DNA of 64,000 nt from Mikania micrantha (taxonomy: Eukaryota > Streptophyta > Magnoliopsida > Asterales > Asteraceae): contig CM018694.1 in the NCBI GenBank assembly GCA_009363875.1, forward strand, positions 992,001-1,056,000, given 5' to 3'. A program made the position numbers and the translations under genes. Positions 34,009 to 44,749 of this stretch are shown here, one piece after another. Each line of letters begins with the position of its first letter. The first letter of the stretch is position 1. The notes beneath the pieces were generated by a model that did not search any database, was not told the DNA's origin, and worked only from the letters and a program-made list of their open reading frames with translations.

Positions 34009-37000
34009 TTATGAAAGTGCCTTCCAGTCAGATCCGGCATGTGTATCAAACGCGAAGCATAGCCAGATGACTCTCATATATTGCAGCGCCTGCTCCATAT
34101 TCACAACATCAAAGAATATCTGACATATGTATAAAGGCTTCACGTCTTCTAGTGACATATAAGTCAGCCACATGGGATCAAAGATACGAACGGTATCCCA
34201 TGTGTTATCCTTACATAGCACGATCACAGCATCAACAGTCCTCCCGTCATAATACCACCATCGGAAGCTGTCCGAGAAGTCTTGACGCATCTTCCGTAAT
34301 GGAATCTTCTTCATGATGTTCGGAGGCAGCCACTTCAGGATCACTTTATGTCTGCGGGTGTTGGCATCAATCTATGGCTAGTAATACCTTTCCGGTTGTT
34401 GTGGCCTAAAATTAACCCATCTCTTTCTGTACTCGAACTGGATTTGCCTCGCAAACCAGGACGACATCCGTGAATCCTCACAATACAACATCTTCAGACG
34501 TGCAAGCTGATTAACCTCGAATCCCGGCAACGTCTTGAAGTCATGGGGAAAATGAAAATACTGGATTCACTTCTCTCTCTTCACTTCATAACAACGCAGA
34601 TCATGAAAATATGCCCAACTCAGAATCTGACCTCTGGATTTGTATCCCTTGGTCCTGTATACTTTGGTGTGCGGAGTTGGCATCGGAGGAACAATGTCTT
34701 TCTTCAGTACCTTCCAATAATCTGCTCATTCCTCCTTTCTCTTCTAAATGTCTTATGCTGAAGACTCGCTGCCACTGCCTTCTCGTCTATCTTTCTGCTC
34801 AGTTCCTCCTCAGTATGTAGACCGAAAAGATCAGCAAAAGTAGGCAGCTCCTCTTCAGCTGAAGTGTACTTTGTGCTTTCTTCCTCTGTAAGATCCTCCA
34901 GGATTACCTCATCAGCATCATCAAAAACCTCTGGAGTAGGAAGATCAGAAATGGGAACAACATTCTCATCCAAAACAACTTCATCCGGATTCAGCCTGAA
35001 AAGCTCTGCAATCTGCTCTTTTGAGAGGCAGTGGATGATCTCGCCTTCCTCTTTGTCATAGCTGAAAGAGTGTTGAATGATGCCTTGAGCGTCTAAAATC
35101 ATCGTCAACTTCTCATCCAGAATACGTCTCACAAGCATAGCATCAACCTCTTCAGTAGCCTTAGGCTCTTCTGCTTGACTCTAAGGTGGCTTGGCAACTT
35201 TGTCGTGTCTAGTCTTGGTTCTAACCTCGGTGGGTGGGCTTGGCTCTTCTACACTGGAGGAACGGGAAGAGCCACTACCAGCACCGTCATCATCATCACT
35301 AGAGTCATCATCATCATCTGTACTATCATAATCCACCTTCTCCTCATCAGACTCTTCTTCCTCCTCTTCTTCTTCTTCCTTATCTGAATCATCAGAGACA
35401 GGCTCAAACCCCTCAATCCTAGGAGTGGACTCCTTGAGGCTTTCAACTTGCTCAGCTAGACGCAAGTTTTCAGCCTCAAGAGCCGAAATCCTGTCATTGA
35501 AGCCAGCATCCATCAAGGCCAGCTGATTGTACTCATCCATATACTTGAGTAATCGCTCCTCCAAATCAGCAGCCTGTAACAGCAGAGCATCCTGCTCACT
35601 AACCCTTTGTGTGAGCTGAGCAATAGTCTGATCATGCTCATGGTTCCTCTCTATCAGCCGAAGAACTAGACTGTCCAGCGTGCTAAGCTGATCAGCATCT
35701 GAAGTAGTCATAGTATACGAATCTGAGCGTGTGACAGAAGGACCAGAGGAAGCGGCAGTAAATATAGCTGTAGTGGCCATAAAAGAGGTCAAATGGGCAA
35801 TAGAAACACGTGCAGGAGCAGCCCTTGACCTGGTTAGTGAAGAAGTCGCAACTGTTGCAGCAGATGTAGTAGTGGTTGCTACAACAGAAACCGACTCTGA
35901 CCGTCTCTGTAATACGAATCTGGCCCTACTCTGTCTCTTGGCATGAGGGGAGGAAGTCTCAGCAGCAGTAGAAGCAGTAAATGTGTGAGGGATATGATCA
36001 AAATCAAACTCCAGAATGAAAGATGGATCCCTGATCTCCTCCATATCTACTGAGGCCTGCTCCCTAGTCCCTATCTCAAGAAAGACTACTTGAGATCTGA
36101 AGCAGGTAGTCACAACTTGTGGCCCGGTGTCCTCTGAATCAGTGTCATCAGAGTCAGCATCATAATCACCTTCCACATCCTCCATCTCTACACTCTCCCC
36201 CTCATCAGCAGAGGTCGTACCACCTCCTACACTAACATCACCAACAGTAGTATCAACACTAACACCTCCAACACCAGTATCAACATCAGCACCTACACTC
36301 ACATTAACACCAGCATCACCACCATGACCATCATCTCCATCATCACCATCATCACCTCCTGGAACAATGATATCCTCCTGATTAGAATCTGAATCCTCGT
36401 GTCTCCACCTCCTCCCAATAGGTGCAATTTAATCAGGATTGAGGAGGTGACCAAGCAGACGATGAGTAGGAGGCTTCCTCTCCTTTCCCCGATAAGAAAG
36501 AACCCTGTTGAGGGTAATATCATTCATGTGCTCCAATCTGATAATATCTGAGTTGCCCTTGGGAAGATTCGACACTTGAGCATCGAAGATCATCTGGAGA
36601 AATCTCGGGTACATCAGGAACTTCTTGTCTCCCTTCAGATATACATTCTCCTTCATATGTGTGAAAACCATCTTGGAGAAGTTGAACGAAATGTTCAGCA
36701 CCAAAGCCACAAATGCTCACTGGAGTGTCTATCTAAGATCGTCGAATCCTCCTCGCCTAGATCCCAGACAATGAATAAGTACATGGTGTAAATACTTGAA
36801 CTACGGGCAGAGAAAAGCCTTGTTCAGCACCCCGGCCTCCAGGTCTCCGTCATACTTGCTCCTCATGAAACAACCACGAACCAAGTATCTGTCAAGAGTA
36901 AAAGACTGATCTGGAGAGTCCTGAAATCCACATACTCATCTGATATGCTCTGCAGATACTACAACATCATGTCCTCTAACCTTCCCTCTGATAACCGGAG

Positions 37001-37140
37001 GCTCTTCCATACAATCAATATCAGCTGAGCTCTAGAAATCTCTCTGATGAGATAAGTATGGCACATGAACAGTAGAGATAGCTGTAAATATCCTGGATCG
37101 TCTCAAGAAACTAACATATTTGTTGTGAAAAAATGAAGAA
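34009..37140 (-). pseudogene. Extra ORF, divergent element C copy
   Basis: Remnants of the same extra ORF. N-terminal part: VSFLRRSRIFTAI, then after stops NISFNFSKMVFTHM and FLMYPRFLQMIFDAQ, matching NKPFNFSGMIFRYM and FYMYPRFVQMLIDER of E. Middle (36302-35181): a Ser/Thr-rich and strongly acidic stretch with coiled-coil Leu spacing (QLTQRVSEQDALLLQAADLE). Then PTFADLFGLH at about 34830 and a C-terminal block (34344-34009) with FRWWYYDGRTVDAVIVLCKD and HAGSDWKAL, matching FKFWFYSERTSEGVILLKQD and HSGCNWNDV. Stops and shifts break it into at least six pieces. Both ends are recognisable despite strong divergence. Confidence 0.75.
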
Positions 37141-38552
37141 GATGCTCGTTGTTTGCTTCGGGCGAAGGAAAATACACACAGTGTGGTCGAATGAAGAAAC
37201 AGATGTGAATGACTCATTCGGCCGAAAGGCATTTATTAAATAGGAGAGCTCATTCGGCCAAGAGAACCGAATGGTCCTATTCACATAAAATGATCAGACG
37301 AATGACTCATTCGCATGAATGATTTCATTCGCTCGGTTGAGTCATACTGAAGACTCATTCGTGCGAAAGAAGATCAGCACCCAAAACACAACTCATTCAA
37401 ATTTTGACATTTTGACCATAAAAAGAGTGTTGTTATGAAGATCTGTTTGGTTTGGTGATAGGCAAAGATGAGACTGAATATCTGAACCAACAAATGATCA
37501 TTTAAAATAAATTCAAGTGAAAATATTTTTGTATTTTTCTGATAATCAAACACTGTACAATTAAAACTAAAACAATCAAAACACTCATATATTTGTGAGT
37601 AGCCTTTCAAGAAAATGACACATACACCAGATCATGTCAAATCAGCATTCAAGAATGTTTATACTTCTGACACATTTGAATTATGAAGTGATTACTGATA
37701 TACTTGTCCACTTTAAACCTGACAGTACTTTGTTTCTAAACTAATCAATGATCACCCATGTTTTCTGACTGAGTTACCCATTATAGTCAACCAATCTAGG
37801 TCAAAACCAGTTTATAACTCATCTCTGCATAACTTAATACCTAGCATCATAAGTTCTATAAGGTTCCAATTTACTTTCTTTTTGTATTTTTCTTTTTGAT
37901 TTGTTTCTCAAGTTCAACACATTCTCATGGACAGCTTCAGCCAGGTCTTTACAAAGCAATATGGCACGTATACAGAACTATGTTGACAAGATCAACTTGT
38001 TCTATCCATATGGATGGCTTCAACTAGGCTGCAACCCAGTAATATGGCACATGTATGGAATCGAACTTATTTTATTTTTGTGTTTTTCTTAGCTTATCCT
38101 ATCTGAATGGACGACTTCAGCTAGGCTGCGACCCAGCAATATGGCACGTGTATAAAGTCGGATTCACTTTTATTTTCTTGTGATTCAATCATTCTCATCT
38201 GAATTGACGGCTTCAGCTAGGTCTTTACAAAGTGGCACGTGTACAGACTTGAATTCATGAATCATTGGAAACCTCATAAGATCCTATGATAACAGGTGTA
38301 TGCCTAATTTGAGTTAAAAACTGTTTATCCCTTAACTAGTTTTCTAAACTGGATCCTACAAATCAGACTTTCTAAGCTATCACCAACAGTCTATTAACTT
38401 TGTAAAGTCAGCCAATCAGTACATCCAATCATAATTCCCATGAGCATTCAGTTTATGCATTCAATCTTGCATTTAAGACATGACAGGTTAATACATCACT
38501 TTCTCTAATAAGACTTTCTCATTTTTACAATTTTTCTAATGTTTTTGGTTTT
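37141..38552 (-). other. Non-coding region between pol and extra ORF (C)
   Basis: A CATTCG/CGAATG motif array lies at about 37180-37370 beside the extra ORF, exactly where A, B and E carry GGTTCG. Four ~95-bp repeats follow at 37928-38250, then AT-rich DNA with PPT-side sequence interrupted by element G at 38552. No ORF. Confidence 0.75.
37928..38250 (-). repeat. Four diverged ~95-bp repeats in C
   Basis: Copies near 37928, 38011, 38107 and 38200 share GGACGGCTTCAGCTAGG then GCAATATGGCACGTGTATA on plus. They lie where A, B and E have their three stem-loops with GTATAC strings. A related string (TTTCAACCAGGCTGCAACCC) occurs in element G at about 40690. Confidence 0.75.
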
Positions 38553-40298
38553 TGATGTCGACGGAGCTTAGCTATAAAACTAACTAAAAACCGACTCTAA
38601 ACTAGACAATAAGTAATAAATCTAGACTCTCTAAAACCTAAGCTACCGACAGGCAAGTGTACCTATCGTATGTAGCAAGACAAAAGCAAGTCCGGATATC
38701 GAACCCACAGACTTCTACAGACTGGACTAACTAGACTCTATGACTTATCTATACACAATTTGTACTTAAATAAAATTAATTAATAAAGGGGGGTTTTGCT
38801 AACAATCTAAGAATGAACAATTCTAAAACTAAAACAGACGAGCAAACAAAGAAACAAATCAGAGAAGGAAAGAAGCACTACCTAGGTTTAAATCATATAC
38901 ATGCTTGACAAGGTTCTATCGGGAATGGAACTAATGTGATACCGGGATCTTAAAATACTAAACTCAAAGTAAACCTAGAGCACCCTCGACCATTCTCAAG
39001 GATAATCAACTAAGGGTCCTAAAAGCCGTTAAACCACCGGATGAATGGATTTCCCTCACAGGTCATCCAACTGTTTATGAAGTATCCGCTAGATTATCTA
39101 CCTCACAGCACGATAATCTCAAAACATCTAAGAAATAACTGTTAAACACTCTACCTCACGGCGCGAACGTCACAGTTCACTTAAATGCTAGGGATAACTT
39201 GGGTTTTCCTATTGGACTCGATAAACATGATTTGATAGACATACTAGAAAGATCTTCTCACAAAGGCTCGAACTAGAAATCCAACATCCAAGACTTATCG
39301 ACAACTTCTCACCTCACGGCTATTAAAGTTAGTTGCACATCTCAATCATCTAAATCATAATAAAACATTCCTATGAATCACTCGGCCTAAGCAACTCATC
39401 CACTAATCAAGAACACACAGTAATTGATTCTAGCATGCACCTATTTCGCGACAGACAATCGCCAAGACACATGAGGAACATAACATCAATCATTCAACAA
39501 TCAAAGACATACATACACATCCAATATTCAAAACCAAATCTTTAAATCATAAATCCATCACATCATATTGTTCCAAAACCGAATCAAACCAAAATCAAAC
39601 ATGCATAATCTTCTAACCTAGATAGTTCTAAAAGTTTAGCCACTAAACATCATATGAAAACAAACCATAATCTGTTTAATGTAAATGAAAAACATAGGAA
39701 TCGAATAAAAACAAAGAAACCGAATAAACCGAATGATGAACACCCGATGTCTTCGATCCTAAGCCTTGATTCTTCAATCCTTAGCTTCCAAAACCTCCAA
39801 AATCACCTCTTGGTCGCCTCTGCCGTCTCTCCTATTCGATGATAACCTAAAAATCCCGTCTCCAGCCGTTTTAATGAAAAGAAATCGATTTTCTGAATTT
39901 TTCCCCGCGTCGCGTACCGCGACACACACAGACACACCCGTCGCGTAGCGCGACGGGTTTCGCTACCCGACAAAATAGTCGGGTCAAACCCGCAATCATT
40001 AAAAAGGGTAAAATGGTAATTTCCACCTGTCGCGTAGCGCGACAGGGTTTCTTGAGGGCCTCGCGATACGCGAGGGACCTAAAATCCAGCTTTTGTCTTC
40101 TTTTGTTCTCGGGTCTGTTCTCGTCCAACCTGGAGCTCGTTTTCTTGATCTTTTGTGCTAAAATGACATGTTTATTACCTGCAAGCATGAAATTACCAAA
40201 TTGTGAAGAACCAGCATAAATCGACTCTAAAAACTAGTAAACTAAACAGAAACTCAATAGAAACAAAAGGAAAAACAGATGTGTTTTGCAACACATCA
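38553..40298 (-). repeat. 3' LTR of element G (1,746 bp)
   Basis: Starts TGATGTCGACGG and ends ACACATCA on plus. It contains the CAGGCAAGTGTACCT / AAGTCCGGATATCGAACC box (38649-38712) shared with the LTR at 370-5423, and four TCGCG-N3-CGCGA palindromes at 39910-40073. Short ORFs here (62, 60 and 105 codons) occur in both LTRs and have no recognisable product. Confidence 0.95.
39910..40073. repeat. TCGCG-N3-CGCGA palindromes in G LTR
   Basis: TCGCGTACCGCGA (39910-39922), TCGCGTAGCGCGA (39941-39953 and 40030-40042) and TCGCGATACGCGA (40061-40073). Copies recur in the 5' LTR at +6197. Four more lie in the internal region at 41755-41874. The spacers between them are unrelated. Confidence 0.9.
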
Positions 40299-40310
40299 CA
40301 TCCCCACACT
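40299..40310 (-). promoter_or_regulatory. Purine-rich tract of element G
   Basis: The minus strand reads AGTGTGGGGATG directly against the 3' LTR, the expected plus-strand primer site. A second copy of the ATCCCCACACTTA string (plus) occurs at 41271. Confidence 0.75.
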
Positions 40311-42149
40311 TATCTCTTTTTCGTCCCTGAAAAAGACTTATGCAAAAATCTGAGATCATAGCTAAATATGATAGTTTCTACACAATTAACATAGTCAATT
40401 TAAAATTCAACGCTTTGGAAAAGATTGCAAGTATTGTTATCCTATTAAACCCATACTGATTATTCTTGTCCCTCAATCATGGTTCATTAAGTTCATGTTC
40501 TACATTTCATTTCATTTGACCCACACTTTGGAAATTTAAAATCAAATCAATCCTGGATTCTAGCTTTCAAGTCATCTTTACATATAAACAAACAAGAAAT
40601 TTCTCAAATCAGATTTTTAAAATGGAAACAGATGGAAGCGTGAGCATTTTTCTTTTATTTTTCAATCCATTGAATTTAACTTAGTGGTGTTTCAACCAGG
40701 CTGCAACCCGGCGTGTGACACTTAAGTTTCTCATCCAACTTCATTTCTTTCATTTTTTTCTTTTTACTCAGCTTATTTGGTGAATTGAGGGCGCCATAAG
40801 ACTCGGATTTATTCTCATAAAAAGAATACTTACGTGCCAAACAAAAATCAAATTTTCAAAACTCTTACTTGTTATTATGCAAAAATTCATTTACAACTAG
40901 AAACCAGTTTCATTAATTCCAAATGCCCAAGATGTTTCTTATGAAAATCATGTATTTAAGTAAGATTATACCAATTCTAAGGAACAAAACAACCAATTGA
41001 GCCTACTTACACATCCCATAACCAAAACATAAAACCCAAACCAACAAGTTAACCATGAAAGAAACCACAAAACCCATCTTTTCTATCATTTCCCATCATG
41101 CTTTTGCAACCAACTTAAACAAGGACAAGAAAGATCTAAGCTAAAGCTGTAAAAACAAAATAAAAATAAAAATTTTCAAAAATTTTCAAAAATTTTGACT
41201 CAAAAACTTAAGTAAACTAAAATTCAAAAACTAACTACTAAAAGAAAACAAGACTAAAACAAAGTTTCCCATCCCCACACTTAAACTTTACATTGTCCCC
41301 AATGTAGAGAATAAGGAAAACCAAAAGAAAAATTAAAAATGAAAAACTAAAAACTGAAAATGACTTAGCTAGTTGAAGAAAAGACTGTCGAATGCCAATC
41401 TTTCTATGTAGCTCCACAATCTACCACTTTTGCTCCACAGGCTGTAAACATGCAAACAAAATCTACACAAAACAACGATCAAACAAGCATTAACACGTCC
41501 AAAGAAAAACAATGATATCCATGATTAAGCCCAACCACAAACCGACCTTACCAATTAACTAAAATAAACAAAGAAAAGCACAAATGAAACAAAGAAAATT
41601 AAGAACTAATTAAAATTTGAAAAACATCAATTCAATGCAACAAAAATGAATTTAGAAAGCCTCCTACGGTAGTGAACACGATGTATGAAAGGAAATTGGG
41701 GGTGAAATTCGAAAACTAGGGTTTTTTAAACATTTTTAAACATTCCCGGACCCGTCGCGTACCGCGACAGATTTTTGAATGGCCGTCGCGATACGCGACA
41801 GAAGTTTGACCCGCGAAGTTGACCAAATTCTCGCGTAGCGCGACATATGTCCCTGTGGGTGTCGCGTAACGCGACGGGGTCATTTTTCCAGAGAGTTTCT
41901 GGCATTTCCATGCCTTAGCCAAAATTTTCACCCCTAAAACACCAAAACATCCTAAAACCCTTCTAAGGCAGAGAAAAAACATACCTGGTGGCTCCAATTC
42001 ATTATTATGGCATCAAATTGATTAAAAACCTGCAAAACAAATTAAAACAAACAAAAACGAAAGCAAACAAACGAAAATGAACACACGAAAAACTAAAATC
42101 TACAAACTATACACTTGGGAGTTTAACCCAAGAGCTCAAAATCATCAAC
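40311..42149 (-). other. Non-coding 3' internal region of G
   Basis: 1.8 kb lacking any RT or integrase trace. It is A-rich, with the second purine-tract-like string at about 41270-41283, TTGTCCCCAATGTAG next to it, and the four TCGCG palindromes at 41755-41874. The pol region was replaced or deleted rather than mutated in place. Confidence 0.8.
41755..41874. repeat. TCGCG-N3-CGCGA palindromes, internal copy
   Basis: Four units in 120 bp: 41755-41767, 41786-41798, 41831-41843 and 41862-41874, with centres TAC, ATA, TAG and TAA. The stems are perfect in all four while the 3-bp centres vary. Confidence 0.9.
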
Positions 42150-43397
42150 TCAGATGGGAGGATCCAAAGAGATCTCCTCCCCTACAATCTCATCGAGACC
42201 ACAATCACCAACATCCCATGGTCCTCCTCCCACAACTTCATGCACACCGACATCATCACTAGCCAAAATCACCCCCTCCATTCGATGGACTAACTCACCA
42301 CCGGCTCTCATAGAATTTGCTACCTTCAAACAAACGCTCTCATCACCCACTCTAAAAGTGAGTTTTCCCTCATATACATCTATGATAGCCTTAGCGGTGC
42401 GCAAGAATGGGCGCCCAAGAATGATGGGAACCACCGTGTCCGCCTCCATGTCCATCACAACAAAATCTACGGGAAACACAAACTTATCCACTTTTACTAA
42501 GACATTCTTCAAAATCCCCCGTGGACACTTCACCGACCGATCCGCCAACGACAAGGTCATGCGTGTGGGGGACAAGTCACCAAGGGCTAGCTTCTCGTAT
42601 AAAGAATGTGGCATCAGATTGATGCTAGCCCCTGAGTCCGCCAGAGCATACCTCCTCACATCGTCTCCAAATAAGCACGGGATAGTAAACATTCCCGGAT
42701 CTGCAAGCTTTTCGGGAAGCTTGTTTAAGATCACCGCAGAACAACCCGCACTCAATGGTACGTTGGCTACCTCTCCCAAACGGTCCTTAGACTTCAGCAA
42801 TTCTTTTAGAAACTTAGCATATTTAGGAATACGCTGAAGGACATCAATGAGTGGGAGATTGATCTTCAATTGTCTGAACATATCAAGGAAGTGCCCGTAT
42901 TCCTTCGCATGCTTTTGATTAGTTAAGCGCGCGGGGTAAGGAACACGGGTAAGATCAATCTCCGGTGTGGGCTTACACATGACCGGTTTCTTCCCAACTA
43001 CCGGTTTTTCAACGGGAGACTCACTGTTAGGTGCGGTACTTGCCGGGACTAGCCTCGTTTGCACCCTCCCAGGAGTCTCCATCTCAATCTCCTCATCCAC
43101 CGGTTCCTCCTCATCTACATCAACCGGTGGGATCACCCTCTCGCTCTCCTCAACTTCTACTAACACTGGTGGTATGAACACCTCTCTTCTACCTCCTCCA
43201 GAACGAGTAGTGACCGCCTTAACATGGGCATTTGGGTTGGTTTGGGGCTGACCCGGGAACTGACCCTGAGGTCGTTCATCCAACCGTTTGGCTATGTCAC
43301 CAACCGTTCGCTGTAAATCCAAGAACGCAGATTGCTGGTTCTTGAGGAGAACATCATGTTCATGTAGGATCTTTTGTGTAGTGGCATCCTTAGCCAC
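42150..43397 (-). CDS. Aspartic protease region of element G
   Basis: Continues the gag frame after one TAG. The first ~150 residues are a linker with helix (KDATTQKILHEHDVLLKNQQ) and an acidic Glu/Val-rich stretch. A conserved LPFPxRL-like block (RVPYPARLTNQKHAK) and the retroviral-type protease follow: ALADSGASINLMPHSLYEKL with catalytic Asp in DSGAS, and later VVPIILGRPFLRTAKAIIDV. This is the Athila/Tat arrangement. It ends SLDPPI at 42150 with no RT frame beyond. It is open from 43397 with a GTG at its head, so translation probably depends on the upstream gag frame. Confidence 0.85.
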   Translation of the reverse strand: MAKDATTQKILHEHDVLLKNQQSAFLDLQRTVGDIAKRLDERPQGQFPGQPQTNPNAHVKAVTTRSGGGRREVFIPPVLVEVEESERVIPPVDVDEEEPVDEEIEMETPGRVQTRLVPASTAPNSESPVEKPVVGKKPVMCKPTPEIDLTRVPYPARLTNQKHAKEYGHFLDMFRQLKINLPLIDVLQRIPKYAKFLKELLKSKDRLGEVANVPLSAGCSAVILNKLPEKLADPGMFTIPCLFGDDVRRYALADSGASINLMPHSLYEKLALGDLSPTRMTLSLADRSVKCPRGILKNVLVKVDKFVFPVDFVVMDMEADTVVPIILGRPFLRTAKAIIDVYEGKLTFRVGDESVCLKVANSMRAGGELVHRMEGVILASDDVGVHEVVGGGPWDVGDCGLDEIVGEEISLDPPI

Positions 43398-43400
43398 TAA

Positions 43401-44615
43401 CTAAGTCAATAACTCTTCTATCCTACCCAAACCACCACCACTACCTGAAGTACTACCCGAACTACCACTAGACTGACCCTGCCCCTGGTTTTGATGATAA
43501 CTATGATGGAAACCAGGGGGATTACCTGAAGATCTATAAGTTTGGTTTTGAGAATTTCCCCAACCGGGGTTATGAGACTGCCCAAACCTACCCTGTCCTC
43601 CTACATAATTAGCCTGCTCCTGGCTCACCAAACACTCAGAAGTGGCATGGCCACCTCTACAGATCTCACATCTGTCCACTCTCATCTTCAGATCCTTCAC
43701 ATCTCTCGCCAAAGCCTCTAGAGCAGCTGCCACACTAGTATCCACATTAACGTGGTGAACTCCTCTCGTGGAAGAGGAGGAACTAGAAATAGGATTGGAA
43801 TTCCTATTAGCAGACCTCTGCTCATACTCAGCCTGAGCAAAACTTTCAAACATATCGGTGCACTCAGCAACATCCCTTTTTCCCATAAGATGACCACCCG
43901 CAGAAGTATCAAAACGAGCACGGGTCTCATAAGTTAGACCATTGTAGAATTTCTCTACAAGGGCCCAGTCAGAAAGACCATGCTGGGAGCATCTGCTAAG
44001 CAGATTCTGGAATCTCTCCCAAGCAAGGTAGTATGGCTCATCAGGTGCCATACGGAAAGAGTGGATCTCATCACGAAGGCGAGCTGCCTTGGCAGGTGGA
44101 AAGTATTTCTTAAGGAATGCATCCCTAAGACTGCCCCAAGTAGTGAAGGATCCAGGTGCATGCGAATCGAGCCAAGTGGCTGCCCTACCCGCAAGAGAAA
44201 AAGGAAATAGCTGCAGAAAAATAGCATCTTCAGTAGCACCTTGAAGATTGAAGGTACCACAGATGCGAGTGAGGCGAGCTATATGTGCTGGTGCATCTTC
44301 ATCATCCCGGCCATTAAACTGAGTGTTGTTAATGGCTGTCATGATGTAAGAAGGAATCTGCCACGAATTTTCATTCGTGATATTTGGCACAGTGATGGGA
44401 TTGTTAAGTCCCATGAATCCAGCAGTGGCCTGCTGGTGAACCGTGCGACGCGCCTCCATGGGTGGAACAAAGTGCAAGCGTGGACTAGAATGGGTAGAAG
44501 AACTAGAAGAAGAAGATGGTGTGTGCTCAGAAATGTCAACAGAAATGGGAGTGGAAGCACTTACCTCGCTCGTAGAACCTTCAGAAAAGTCCCGCGAATC
44601 GCTCCTTGAAGGCAA
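43401..44615 (-). CDS. gag of element G
   Basis: 404 residues from MPSRSDSRDFSEG. The Ser-rich N-terminus is followed by a Ty3 retrotransposon gag domain: FNGRDDEDAPAHIARLTRIC, FPFSLAGRAATWLDS, PGSFTTWGSLRDAFLKKYF, PYYLAWERFQNLLSRC, FYNGLTYETRARFDT. A single CxxC-containing block (CEICRGGHATSEC, a CCHC-type knuckle) and a Gly/Ser/Gln-rich tail come next. It ends IEELLT followed by TAG (43401-43403), in the same frame as the protease. The stop could be a C-to-T change of a CAG codon or a readthrough site; sequence alone cannot tell. The frame is otherwise intact. Confidence 0.88.
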   Translation of the reverse strand: MPSRSDSRDFSEGSTSEVSASTPISVDISEHTPSSSSSSSTHSSPRLHFVPPMEARRTVHQQATAGFMGLNNPITVPNITNENSWQIPSYIMTAINNTQFNGRDDEDAPAHIARLTRICGTFNLQGATEDAIFLQLFPFSLAGRAATWLDSHAPGSFTTWGSLRDAFLKKYFPPAKAARLRDEIHSFRMAPDEPYYLAWERFQNLLSRCSQHGLSDWALVEKFYNGLTYETRARFDTSAGGHLMGKRDVAECTDMFESFAQAEYEQRSANRNSNPISSSSSSTRGVHHVNVDTSVAAALEALARDVKDLKMRVDRCEICRGGHATSECLVSQEQANYVGGQGRFGQSHNPGWGNSQNQTYRSSGNPPGFHHSYHQNQGQGQSSGSSGSTSGSGGGLGRIEELLT

Positions 44616-44725
44616 ATAAAGCTCAGGTGGCGGTCCGTAGAACCTTCAGAAAATAAATTAAATAAAACTAAAAACAAATATGCACAGACAAGACAACGAA
44701 ACAGTTAGCACAATCGACTAAGAAG

Positions 44726-44743
44726 TCCCCGGCAGCGGCGCCA
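44726..44743 (-). promoter_or_regulatory. Primer-binding site, tRNA-Asp type (G)
   Basis: Plus reads TCCCCGGCAGCGGCGCCA, one base different from the tRNA-Asp end seen at 345-362. It lies 6 bp from the 5' LTR edge at 44750. Confidence 0.9.
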
Positions 44744-44749
44744 AAAACT

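Noticed and set aside
42154..42837. 227-codon plus-strand ORF opposite the protease of G
   Set aside because: It is the antisense shadow of the conserved protease frame, with no domain of its own.
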